Positions 1 through 7,310 of a DNA stretch of 64,000 nt are shown here, piece after piece; position 1 is the first letter of the stretch; each line of letters begins with the position of its first letter. Made by a program: the position numbers and the translations under genes. The stretch comes from Actinoplanes sp. DH11 (GTDB lineage: Bacteria > Actinomycetota > Actinomycetes > Mycobacteriales > Micromonosporaceae). Below the pieces are notes generated by a model. It saw nothing but the letters and a program-made list of their open reading frames with translations, had not been told where the DNA came from and made no database searches. The stretch is taken from NCBI RefSeq assembly GCF_020873875.1, contig NZ_JAHWGU010000003.1, positions 124,001-188,000 of the forward strand, written 5' to 3'.

Positions 1-67
1 CAGTGCCGTGACCGGCCCCGGCCACCCGGACCGGGCCGGCTGCATTCTCAGGCTCGGTCCGGTGCCG

Positions 68-87
68 GCCGACGCACGCTCGTGCCG
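68..87. repeat. 20-bp direct repeat, left copy
   Basis: This 20-mer matches positions 1579-1598 at 18 of 20 bases in direct orientation. The two copies flank the genes at 109-516 and 676-1509. Its role is unknown and the match could be chance in such GC-rich DNA. Confidence 0.35.
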
Positions 88-108
88 ATGAGCGGTCATA
101 TCTGCGCG

Positions 109-516
109 TCAGGTCGGGATCAGCCACGTGGCCAGACAGTCCTGCTCGTCTTCGGACATGGGCCAGGTGGCGGGCTTGACCCAAGCGACGCGCCCGTGAC
201 CGCAGATCCGGGAGCCCTCATACATCCGGAGTACGTCACCCGGCCCCACGTCTCGCCAGTCCGGAGTGTGCTCAAAAAACAGCGCGACCACGATCACCCG
301 GACACCTTCACCAGGTCGAACGTCGGTCCGTGAGAAACCGAGCACGGGTCCTGCGGTCTGCTTTCCTCCCGGCCAGCCGGGTAGCCCCCAATTAGGCCGA
401 TACGTGAACCGGCCTTCCGGGGCATAGCCGCCGAGCAGGGGCCTTGCCCGCCCACCATCCTCCGTCCGCACAAGATCAAGGTCGATCCCGATCGCCAGTA
501 CGTTCACCGGTTCCAT
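109..516 (-). CDS. Small conserved protein, EF-Tu domain-like beta barrel
   Basis: A protein of 135 residues with no confident function. It has a Gly/Pro-rich segment (PLLGGYAPEGRFTYRP), a hydrophobic strand (VRVIVVALFF) and a closing stretch (GDVLRMYEGSRICGHGRVAWV minus its last residues) that recall the C-terminal beta barrel of EF-Tu-like proteins; that comparison is from memory of family shape, not a search. I chose the ATG at 516. An in-frame TTG at 591 would add 25 residues of unlikely composition. There is no clear Shine-Dalgarno sequence. It follows the methyltransferase gene at 676-1509 on the same strand, about 160 bp downstream, so co-transcription is possible. Confidence 0.6.
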   Translation of the reverse strand: MEPVNVLAIGIDLDLVRTEDGGRARPLLGGYAPEGRFTYRPNWGLPGWPGGKQTAGPVLGFSRTDVRPGEGVRVIVVALFFEHTPDWRDVGPGDVLRMYEGSRICGHGRVAWVKPATWPMSEDEQDCLATWLIPT

Positions 517-675
517 GAGCGGAGGATAAGAGTCCCTGGCGGCGGAGCTCGCACGGATCTGCCGCCGATCGGGCACACCAGCCTGCAGCAACCCGTCACC
601 GGCGCTGGTCGTCCTCCGTGCCGCGGGTGACGTGCTGCACTGCCGAGAACAGCACGTGGAGATGCTGGTGAGGTG

Positions 676-1509
676 CTACTGCAGCTCCGCGATCAGGATC
701 ATCCGATTGTGTTGGATATGCAGTGGCTCCCCGTCTTCGCCGTACCCTGCCACGGTGGTGAACCCCGCAGCCGTGCACCAGTCGCGCAGTTCAGGAAAGC
801 CGAACAATCGCTTGAGAAAAGTCAGTTCACGGGCTCGACCGTCGCGAACCACCGTGCGTCTGACCTCGAACCGCCCGCTCAGCGGGTCGAAGTGGTTGCG
901 GTCGACAAGCATGTCACCGTTGTCCCGGACGGCGGTGATCCGCGATGGCGTATACGACGCCAGGAACCTCGGCAGATTGTCCAAATCCATGGCCATCCGC
1001 CCGCCGGGCCGCATGACCCGCGTCATCTCATCCAAAACTTTGCGGTTGGTGAGGTCGTCGAAGTATCCGAAGGCTGTCGTCCAGTTGATCAGACGGTCGA
1101 ACCGGCCGGTCCATGCCGGAAGTTGTCGCATGTCGCCCGAGACGTACTCGACGTCCACGGCCATCGCCGCGGCGTCAGTGCGAGCCCGGTCGAGGAAGAC
1201 CGGCGACGAGTCGAGGCCGGTGACCTTACAGCCACGGGCCGCCAGGCTGTTGGCCAGCGCACCGTGACCACAGGCCAGATCAAGCACGCTCATCCCAGGT
1301 CGCAGATCCAGCAGCCGCCAGACGATGTCAGTGGCGCCAGACGTGGCGGCGTACGCCGTTCCTACCACAGGACCGTGCGTGGGCCCATTGTCGCCCTCCG
1401 CCGAGGCGAAGAAGTGCAGGTAGTCGTCGTCGTACATCGCTGCCGCGTCGAACAGATCCGCCGTCACGGTGCCCACCGTAATGACGGGCGGAGCGCTCAA
1501 CAACTGCAT
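676..1509 (-). CDS. Class I SAM-dependent methyltransferase
   Basis: A cytoplasmic methyltransferase of 277 residues with the Rossmann SAM-binding signature. Motif I is VLDLACGHGALANSLAARG, followed by the acidic strand-2 end GLDSS, then a GDMRQLP segment (motif II/III) and FDRLINWTTAFGYF (motif IV region). The N-terminal YDDDYLHFF and the GYFDDL segment resemble the ubiE/Methyltransf_25 type that acts on small molecules. The substrate cannot be told. The start is the ATG at 1509; an upstream in-frame start would add a poorly conserved leader. The C-terminus ends LHIQHNRMILIAEL as expected for a complete domain. Confidence 0.85.
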   Translation of the reverse strand: MQLLSAPPVITVGTVTADLFDAAAMYDDDYLHFFASAEGDNGPTHGPVVGTAYAATSGATDIVWRLLDLRPGMSVLDLACGHGALANSLAARGCKVTGLDSSPVFLDRARTDAAAMAVDVEYVSGDMRQLPAWTGRFDRLINWTTAFGYFDDLTNRKVLDEMTRVMRPGGRMAMDLDNLPRFLASYTPSRITAVRDNGDMLVDRNHFDPLSGRFEVRRTVVRDGRARELTFLKRLFGFPELRDWCTAAGFTTVAGYGEDGEPLHIQHNRMILIAELQ

Positions 1510-1578
1510 TATCGGGCAGGCCACTACCTTTACTGATCTGCCGCAATCCGCACTACGGACGGTCAACCGTCGTCGGTA

Positions 1579-1598
1579 GCCGACGCGTGCTCGTGCCG
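1579..1598. repeat. 20-bp direct repeat, right copy
   Basis: Partner of the 20-mer at 68-87 (18 of 20 identical, differing only at an AC/GT dinucleotide). It lies between the methyltransferase start and the small gene at 1635. Confidence 0.35.
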
Positions 1599-1634
1599 CG
1601 TCGCGGGCGCTGGCTGTCCTGGCATGATGGTCAC

Positions 1635-1835
1635 GTGGAGGCTTGGCCCGAGGTCGACGAGTACATTGTCCAGCATCGGATCATTCATGGCTTGCAGGCC
1701 ATAAGACGCGCTCGTGGATGCGGCATTCCTGCGGCACTCGATGAGTTCAGCGAGCGCTACCGCTGGCTACGCGAGAACCGGCCGCAGGATTTCATCGTCA
1801 CCGATGAGTCCTATGGGGCCGGTTTCTACTCCTGA
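1635..1835 (+). CDS. Small conserved hypothetical protein
   Basis: A 66-residue, mostly helical protein (EVDEYIVQHRIIHGLQAIRR ... ERYRWLRENRP) that ends in DESYGAGFYS. The pattern of a short helix-rich protein with a Cys-Gly turn (RARGCGIPAALDEF) is familiar from small actinobacterial proteins of unknown function. I chose the GTG at 1635. A GTG at 1587 would add a 16-residue basic leader that overlaps the 20-bp repeat. There is no good Shine-Dalgarno at either start, so the call is moderate. Confidence 0.5.
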   Translation: MEAWPEVDEYIVQHRIIHGLQAIRRARGCGIPAALDEFSERYRWLRENRPQDFIVTDESYGAGFYS

Positions 1836-2144
1836 GGCCGACTGTCCGGCTTTGCGAACGAACTCAACTGCGACGCGAGTGTGATGGTCGTATACCTGCA
1901 TGGTGCCGAGCAGCGGTCGTCGGTCGGGGAGAACCTCACGACGGTGCACCGCTGCCCGGCACCTGACCAGGGTAGACATCTCTATTTGCCGCTATTCAGG
2001 CGTATCGCCGTGAGTTGATTCGCAGTCGGGCCGGAGCTGCGGGACGCGCTCGTGGGAACCCGCTCGGCGCAGCAGTTTATCTGGGCTTCGAGTGGCATGC
2101 CGCCGACCACGGTCAGCGAGGCCCATCCCAGGCATGATCACAGA
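1836..2144. other. Intergenic stretch, no supported gene
   Basis: About 310 bp without a convincing gene. A 70-codon reading frame exists on the minus strand (1767-1979) but overlaps the end of the 1635 gene and has no ribosome-binding site. A 13-mer (gacgcgctcgtgg) at about 2043 repeats a sequence inside the 1635 gene near 1705. Confidence 0.4.
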
Positions 2145-2594
2145 GTGAGTGATGTGTGGGGTAGCCCGTTCGCGGTCGCCATAGGCGGAACGCACCTCCT
2201 GGTCGGTCTGACGCCGCCGACCATCCTCGGCGCCTGGCGCCGGCATGCCGACCTCTGGGATGACTTCCCCGTCGCGGGCGACAGCGACCAGGACGGATGA
2301 GCAACGTCAACTGTTCATCGGCGCGGGCACTCGCCTGATCGCCTATCAGGCGCGGTCCGGCCGATGGCGCCGGAACTGGGTGGAGGAGGCGCGGTGCGAA
2401 TTCTGGTCCTGGCGTCAGCACGACGACGTGGTGCTCATGTCAGCCGAACTCGAGTTCGCCGCTTGGCGCGTGGACGGCACAAAACTCTGGACGACGTTCG
2501 TCGAACCACCGTGGTCCTACCGCGTTGTCTCTGGTCAGGTCGTGCTCGACGTGATGGGCGCGCACGAACGTTCTCTCTCGGCGAAGGCCCGTGA
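2145..2594 (+). pseudogene. Conserved protein broken by two compensating frameshifts
   Basis: A protein-like sequence runs from a GTG at 2145 (WGSPFAVAIGGTHLLVGLTP), but its frame stops at a TGA at 2298. The protein continues one frame over (EQRQLFIGAGTRLIAY ... LWTTFVEPPWSYRVVSGQVV), then near 2568 returns to the first frame (TFSLGEGP) and stops at 2594. The joined product would be about 148 residues, which fits a small conserved actinobacterial protein. The simplest reading is one inserted base near 2296 and one lost base near 2568. Sequencing error is the main alternative, since two indels in one short gene would otherwise be a clear sign of decay. Confidence 0.6.
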
Positions 2595-2656
2595 CCCGCC
2601 CGTAGCTTTGAACCGTCTCCCCGGCTCGCAAGGCTTGCCGGCCGCGGCGTGCCACA

Positions 2657-3286
2657 ATGCCCGCCATGCACCCCGCTGTCGACGTGTCCTGGGACCTGAT
2701 CGTGCGCTGGCTCGACGAGCATCGCGATCCTGAGCTGATCGAGATGGAATGGTTCACCACGCCGGCCACCGAGGCGGACATCGACGCCGTGGCCGCCGAG
2801 ATCGGCGGCCCGCTCCCAGCGGACCTGGTCGCCTGGTGGCGCCTGGCCGGCGGTGGCTTCGACCCGGAGAGCACCGTCCACCTCCTGCCGCCCGGCCAGT
2901 TGCCCCTCGGTCCGGCGGACGCGATCAGAGTACGGGCGAAGTGCCGGGAACTGATGTCCTATGAGGTGAGCCCGGAGGCGGACGCGACGGGACCGGCCGG
3001 CGGCGAAACGACGGTGTTCGGCAGCCAGTTCCTGCCGGTCGCCTGGGATCACGGCCACACCAATCTGTTCGTCGACCTCCGGCCCGGTCCGCAGCACGGC
3101 TGTGTGATGCGATGGGACGACGAGTCGGCAGTACGCGGCGGTCCGCTGTGGCCGTCGGTGACCGCGATGCTGGCCGACACCGCCCGGGCCCTGACCGACG
3201 GAACCCCCGCCCTGGCCGGCCGGGCCGACTGTGTGCCGGAGCTGGACGAGGAGGCCATGTTCTGGGAACCGGCGGAGCCGGCCTGA
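2657..3286 (+). CDS. SUKH (SMI1/KNR4) family protein
   Basis: A 209-residue protein with the SUKH pattern: a helical N-terminus, then the family signature ATEADIDAVAAEIGGPLPADLVAWWRLAGG minus its outer residues (about 35-62), and later FLPVAWDHGHTNLFVDLRPG and a closing acidic WPSVTAMLAD. SUKH proteins often act as immunity proteins against toxins of contact-dependent systems, but also have housekeeping uses. No toxin gene lies beside it, so it is an orphan here. Two in-frame ATG codons, 2657 and 2666, are equally possible starts. The gene at 3316 follows after 29 bp. Confidence 0.8.
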   Translation: MPAMHPAVDVSWDLIVRWLDEHRDPELIEMEWFTTPATEADIDAVAAEIGGPLPADLVAWWRLAGGGFDPESTVHLLPPGQLPLGPADAIRVRAKCRELMSYEVSPEADATGPAGGETTVFGSQFLPVAWDHGHTNLFVDLRPGPQHGCVMRWDDESAVRGGPLWPSVTAMLADTARALTDGTPALAGRADCVPELDEEAMFWEPAEPA

Positions 3287-3315
3287 CAGCCGGTCACCTC
3301 AGGACGCCGCGGCAG

Positions 3316-3855
3316 ATGGGGCTGGATGTGGACGACCCGCGTCGCGACGACGGGTTCCGCCGGTGGGTCGGTGCGCTGGCGCAGGGTGAGCCGTTCGACT
3401 GGGACCCGGACAGCGAGGAGCCGGAGTTCCTCGAGTGGATCACTTCGGTGTACGCGGGCAACGGCGCCATGCCGGTGGAGTGGATCAATCCGCTGGTGTA
3501 CGCACACCGCGTCGAGCTGGCCGGGCGGGCGCTGCGGTCGATCACCCGGCAGGCGGAGACCGACCTGGGTCCGTTGCCGGGCCTGGAGCTGGTGACGACG
3601 CCGCCGGACGACCAGGAACCGACCGGGGTGGTGCGCGCCGGCGGCTACGGCGGGCGGATCACCGGCATGAGTTTCGCGGAGGTGGCCGTCATGGTCGCCG
3701 ACAACGTGCAGGACTGGATCGGTCACGACCGCAACCGGATCTGGCCGGTCTGCCCCGAGCACGGGCGCGGCCTGCACCCGGTGTCGGAGGGCGGCGTCCC
3801 GTTCTGGCTGTGCGAGGCCGGCCGGCACGTCGTCTCCTCGATCATCCAGGACTGA
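3316..3855 (+). CDS. Hypothetical protein
   Basis: A 179-residue protein I do not recognise. It is acidic and mostly helical (FRRWVGALAQGEPFDWDPDS, MPVEWINPLVYAHRVELAGR), and its C-terminus holds a possible zinc-binding knuckle with CPEHGRGLH and a later CEAGRH. The ATG at 3316 is 29 bp after the SUKH stop, so the two genes may be one transcript. A strong hairpin follows at 3875. Confidence 0.65.
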   Translation: MGLDVDDPRRDDGFRRWVGALAQGEPFDWDPDSEEPEFLEWITSVYAGNGAMPVEWINPLVYAHRVELAGRALRSITRQAETDLGPLPGLELVTTPPDDQEPTGVVRAGGYGGRITGMSFAEVAVMVADNVQDWIGHDRNRIWPVCPEHGRGLHPVSEGGVPFWLCEAGRHVVSSIIQD

Positions 3856-3874
3856 ACGGGCCGCGAACACGAAC

Positions 3875-3904
3875 GAGCCGCCACCCGGGGGAGGGTGACG
3901 GCTC
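3875..3904. terminator. Bidirectional hairpin terminator
   Basis: GAGCCG and CGGCTC form the outer stem, with inner ACCC/GGGT pairing around a G-rich loop. It lies between the convergent genes ending at 3855 (+) and 3964 (-) and can serve both. There is no U-run, as is usual in actinomycetes. Confidence 0.6.
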
Positions 3905-3963
3905 GCTGCGACTGATGGCTCAGCGACCTGCTGCTGATGGCTCAGCGGCCTGCGGCTGAGAGG

Positions 3964-4230
3964 TCAGTGGCGGCGACCCCGGGTGCCGGCGACCAGGGCC
4001 ACACCGACGGCGGCGAGGCCGACCTGCAGCGCCAGCTCGATCCAGTCGATGCCGGCGGTGTCGTCGACGCCGATGGCGGCGGCCAGGAACGTGCCGATCA
4101 GGGCCGCGACGACGCCGATCACCAGGGTCAGCCAGATCGGGATGTTCTGCTTGCCGGGCACGACCAGGCGGCCGAGAGCGCCGATGACCAGGCCGATGAC
4201 GATTGCGGTGATGATTCCGGTGACTTCCAC
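3964..4230 (-). CDS. GlsB/YeaQ/YmgE family stress membrane protein
   Basis: An 88-residue membrane protein with three hydrophobic segments. It carries the family features: glycine-rich first helix (IITAIVIGLVIGALGRLVVPGKQ minus its ends), GKQNIP turn, and a second helix LTLVIGVVAALIGTFLAAAIG. Members of this transglycosylase-associated family accumulate under stress in many bacteria; their molecular role is not settled. The GTG start at 4230 has a good GAGGAG ribosome-binding site 6 bp upstream. Confidence 0.88.
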   Translation of the reverse strand: MEVTGIITAIVIGLVIGALGRLVVPGKQNIPIWLTLVIGVVAALIGTFLAAAIGVDDTAGIDWIELALQVGLAAVGVALVAGTRGRRH

Positions 4231-5128
4231 GCTGCGCTCCTCGGTGATGTCTGTAGCGCTGGGATGGTGCCCCGTTGCCGCTGCCCGGCAAACAATGATC
4301 CACTGACGCCGACGTCACACCCCGGGCGGCGGTGACCGGGTTTACGTCGTGAGCGCCCGTTCAGGGCCCGGTGCGGACGGCAAGCCGTAGACCGCCCGGC
4401 GTCAAGGTCAGCGTCGGTCGGTGCCTCCGTGAAGACCTGCCAGGCCTGTTGCGGTCGAGGCCTTGAGCGGATCTGGCGGGGCAGGCGGCCGGGGGTGTCC
4501 CTGTGGTTTGGCCAAGCGGGTCTGCAGTATCGATTGTGGCTTTTCTGTGGGTTGTGGTTGGTGAGTTCGTGGCTGTGGGCCGCTGCGGGGGACTCGTGCG
4601 GGGATGTTGATCTGCTGGCGGTGCGAAATCGCGGTTTCAGGTCCATGATCACAGCGATTTCGTAGCGCTAGCAGATCAACATCTCGGCTGCTTGTTTCAC
4701 TGCTTCAGGACCGCGGCCCGGCCGATACCGCCCGCTCGGGCGCTGCCGCCCGCCCGACGGATGTCGACGGCCTAGGCAATACCGCCGGCCCGCCGCTGCG
4801 GCGCGCTCAGGCAATACCGGCCGCGCGCCATCTGGGTCGCCTTCGGCCGGCTCTCGGCGATGCGGGGGCGGTGGCTGCGGGGCAGCCGGGCCAAGGTGCA
4901 CCACGGCCGGACGGGAGTGGGTGAGCGCCGTGCACGCCGGGCCTGCCGTCCGCCTCGCTCAAAGAGACGGACACGCCGTCGGCTGAGGTCACCCGCGACG
5001 GGCTCGGGTCGGCCGGGGTCCTGGAGCAATGAGAAAGAGCAGCTGATGTGTGTGCGTGGACCGCGCGTCGAACGCACCTGGGTCCGCATCACTCCGGGGC
5101 TGGTGGCATCCTGTGGGGCGTGAGGCCC
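4231..5128. other. Intergenic region, about 900 bp
   Basis: No gene is supported here. The region holds palindrome copy 1 (4603-4683) and, 90 bp beyond it, a GGCAATACCGCC sequence (4775-4786) that recurs beyond palindrome copy 2. A related GGCAATACCGG occurs near 4810. Short reading frames on both strands lack ribosome-binding sites and have Pro/Arg-rich shadow-like composition. Confidence 0.5.
4603..4683 (+). repeat. 81-bp palindromic element, copy 1
   Basis: Two 30-bp arms (27 of 30 paired; two of the three exceptions are G-T) surround a 21-bp centre. The outer arm is GATGTTGATCTGCT. The centre contains TGATCACAGCGATTTCG-like sequence shared with copy 2 in the same orientation. This is the only copy that lies between divergent genes. 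Confidence 0.9.
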
Positions 5129-6046
5129 ATGTGCTCCCTTTACGTGGACGTCGGTTATCTGCTCAGCGCCACCGCTGTCCGGGTGACAGGGACGTCGTTT
5201 CGCAATGGGATCGAGGTCGACTATGAGTCACTGATTGACGCGCTCGTCCAGCAGGCCGAGGCGTTGTCAGGGCTGCCGGTGTTGCGGGTGCACTGGTATG
5301 ACTCCGCCAGAGACGGCGTGCCTGACATACAGCAGCAGCTCATCGGCGAACTGTCGAACGTCAAGTTGCGACTCGGCCGATTCGGCAGGGAGGGCCAGCA
5401 GAAAGGCGTTGACCTGCGCATTGGTCTTGACCTTGTGACGCACGCACGCAACGGAGCCGCAGACGTCTTCATCCTCGTTTCCGGAGACGATGATCTGACC
5501 GAGGCTGTCGAGGAGGCCCAAGCCCACGGCGTACAGGTGATTCTGCTCGCCGTTCCCGACGCGAAGGACAAGCCCCACGCCATCAGCAGACATCTGATTC
5601 GCGCCGCCGACGGGCTCAAAACGATATTTCCGGAGACCATCGACCAGACGGTGACGAAGGTCGAGGTGCAAGGCTGGCGACCGCGAGCAAAAGCTACGCC
5701 CAACGGCGTCACCTCGCAGGGAGGCTCGTACGCGCACCGTACCTCGGCCGTACTGGAGTCCGGTGCGACCATCGGCAGCGAGCCTGCGGGCTCGGCAACG
5801 GACGAGGATCCCGCCTACCTCGCCGAGCAGATCGACTCGGTGGTCACCAACGTTCTGGCGACTTTTCGCAGGTCCGCCACCGCAGAGGCGCTGACGGAAC
5901 TGATGGCCGGAAGGCCATCGATTCCCCGAGACATCGACAAGGCCTTGCTGACTGATCTATCTGACCGCCGCGGTGGCATCGATCTGGATGAAACTGTGCG
6001 GCACAGGCTCCGGACAAAGTTCTGGGAGAAGTGTGACGAGGTCTAG
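5129..6046 (+). CDS. NYN-domain (LabA/PIN-like) nuclease family protein
   Basis: A 305-residue protein with an N-terminal NYN domain (about 1-165). The acidic catalytic residues expected of the PIN/NYN fold are present: LYVDVGYLL near the start, HWYDSARDG, KGVDLRIGLD and the diagnostic FILVSGDDDLTEAVEEA. The C-terminal 140 residues are helical with no family I recognise. NYN proteins are predicted RNases acting on RNA processing or decay. The ATG at 5129 was chosen because it opens directly into the first strand; an upstream GTG at 5120 is possible. The next gene is convergent. Confidence 0.82.
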   Translation: MCSLYVDVGYLLSATAVRVTGTSFRNGIEVDYESLIDALVQQAEALSGLPVLRVHWYDSARDGVPDIQQQLIGELSNVKLRLGRFGREGQQKGVDLRIGLDLVTHARNGAADVFILVSGDDDLTEAVEEAQAHGVQVILLAVPDAKDKPHAISRHLIRAADGLKTIFPETIDQTVTKVEVQGWRPRAKATPNGVTSQGGSYAHRTSAVLESGATIGSEPAGSATDEDPAYLAEQIDSVVTNVLATFRRSATAEALTELMAGRPSIPRDIDKALLTDLSDRRGGIDLDETVRHRLRTKFWEKCDEV

Positions 6047-6085
6047 CTACGGAAGGCGCAACCGTAAGAATTGCTAATTGTCAGC

Positions 6086-6652
6086 CTAGAACTGTTCCGT
6101 GATGCTGCCGTCGGGGTTCAACCGACCGGAAAAGACTCGCGGTTGTCCCGGTGGTTTCGCCTTCTGGTCCTCGTACCAGGGGACGAGTCGCTCCCACGCT
6201 TGGGTTTGCTGCTCGACGTGCGCTGCCAACCACTCGGAGAAGCGTGGGAAGCTGACGGCCGGCGCGACGACCATGGCGCCCTCGCTGAAGGACCAGACCT
6301 CGGGATCCGGGCCGGCGCCCCGCAAGAAATCGAACTGGTAGCCCTGATGCATCAGGATCACCCGGTCCTCGTTCGTCAATGCGAACTCGACCTGGTTCTC
6401 CTCCAGCAGCGCACGAGCAGCCTGACCCAGACCAAGAACCGATGGGTAGAACACGTCACTGCCCCGCAGGAAGCGTCCAGCACCGCTTCCGACCAACTCC
6501 AGGAACTGCTGATAGCTCCGGGCGAGCGGCGCCGGCTGATCGCGCTCAACTTCCTCGATCTCGGGTTGCGTCAAACCTTGCAACTGTTCCGCGGTAGCCG
6601 TCACACCGTCAGCTATCGCTGCGACCAGCTCACGGATCCGGTCGTCAGTCAC
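6086..6652 (-). CDS. SUKH (SMI1/KNR4) family protein
   Basis: A 188-residue protein with SUKH features: PEIEEVERDQPAPLARSYQQF (trimmed), FLELVGSGAGRFLRGSDVFYPSV, and the later ILMHQGYQFDFLR with VWSFSEG. It starts with GTG at 6652 behind GTCAGGA. It is convergent with the NYN gene. Like the SUKH gene at 2657 it has no toxin beside it, so an orphan immunity role is only a possibility. Confidence 0.78.
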   Translation of the reverse strand: MTDDRIRELVAAIADGVTATAEQLQGLTQPEIEEVERDQPAPLARSYQQFLELVGSGAGRFLRGSDVFYPSVLGLGQAARALLEENQVEFALTNEDRVILMHQGYQFDFLRGAGPDPEVWSFSEGAMVVAPAVSFPRFSEWLAAHVEQQTQAWERLVPWYEDQKAKPPGQPRVFSGRLNPDGSITEQF

Positions 6653-6880
6653 GTCCTGACCCTAATCCTCTGGCTTCGGTCGTGAGAACGGGGCCCGAAT
6701 GGGCGGCAGCGGTAGCAGGCCGTTGGGTTCGTCGGGCTGGAGCTTGTCGTCCGCGCGGGCTCGGTGCGACCGCCCGAGGTCAGGCATAGGCCGCCGCCTG
6801 CTCTTCCGTGCGGGTCCAATGCCGGTCGTAGCGCCCCAGCCGAAGTCCTCATTGGCGATCCTGCATGGTTTACTTGTTGG

Positions 6881-7105
6881 ATGATCCGTTCGGCCGCTGA
6901 TCGCCTGCTTGTCACCGCACAAAAATGGGCGGTCGTAACCGCGCTCAGCCTCATTTTCTTCGGCACGGCCCTCAGTGCGATCACCGGATTGGCGATCGAG
7001 GAGATGAGCGACCTGGACCCAACGCCTTTCGTCGCCATCATCGGAGTCGTCACCGGCGTGGGAACCATGACATTCGTGAGAAAAGCCGATGGACGGACGC
7101 GATGA
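6881..7105 (+). CDS. Small two-helix membrane protein
   Basis: A 74-residue protein with two predicted membrane segments: KWAVVTALSLIFFGTALSAI and PFVAIIGVVTGVGTMTFV, and a basic C-terminus. The function is unknown. The ATG at 6881 was chosen because it precedes the first hydrophobic segment closely; longer in-frame starts give a Pro/Arg-rich leader that looks non-coding. It stands alone between convergent and same-strand gaps. Confidence 0.55.
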   Translation: MIRSAADRLLVTAQKWAVVTALSLIFFGTALSAITGLAIEEMSDLDPTPFVAIIGVVTGVGTMTFVRKADGRTR

Positions 7106-7310
7106 CTCACGCAGCTCACTGATCTAGCCGCAATCCGCGCGTATGGAATTTAGCGGGACCGCTGAACGCGCCCAGAATCAACCCTCGTTCCGCGAGGTCA
7201 GCCAGACATCGTCTGACGCGGCTTTTCGTGGCGGCTCCGGCCGTCACCCCTGTAGGTTCGCCACCCGGTCGGGGAATGGCCGCACGGCTCCACCGTGCCG
7301 GCCGCCGCAG

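Noticed and set aside
1767..1979. A 70-codon minus-strand frame with a partly protein-like middle (LLGTMQVYDHHTRVAVEFVR)
   Set aside because: It overlaps the end of the 1635 gene on the other strand, has no ribosome-binding site and matches no family I can name.
4807..5092. Overlapping frames in the 4.8-5.1 kb gap
   Set aside because: Pro/Arg/Gly-rich shadow composition, no ribosome-binding site, and no agreement between frames.
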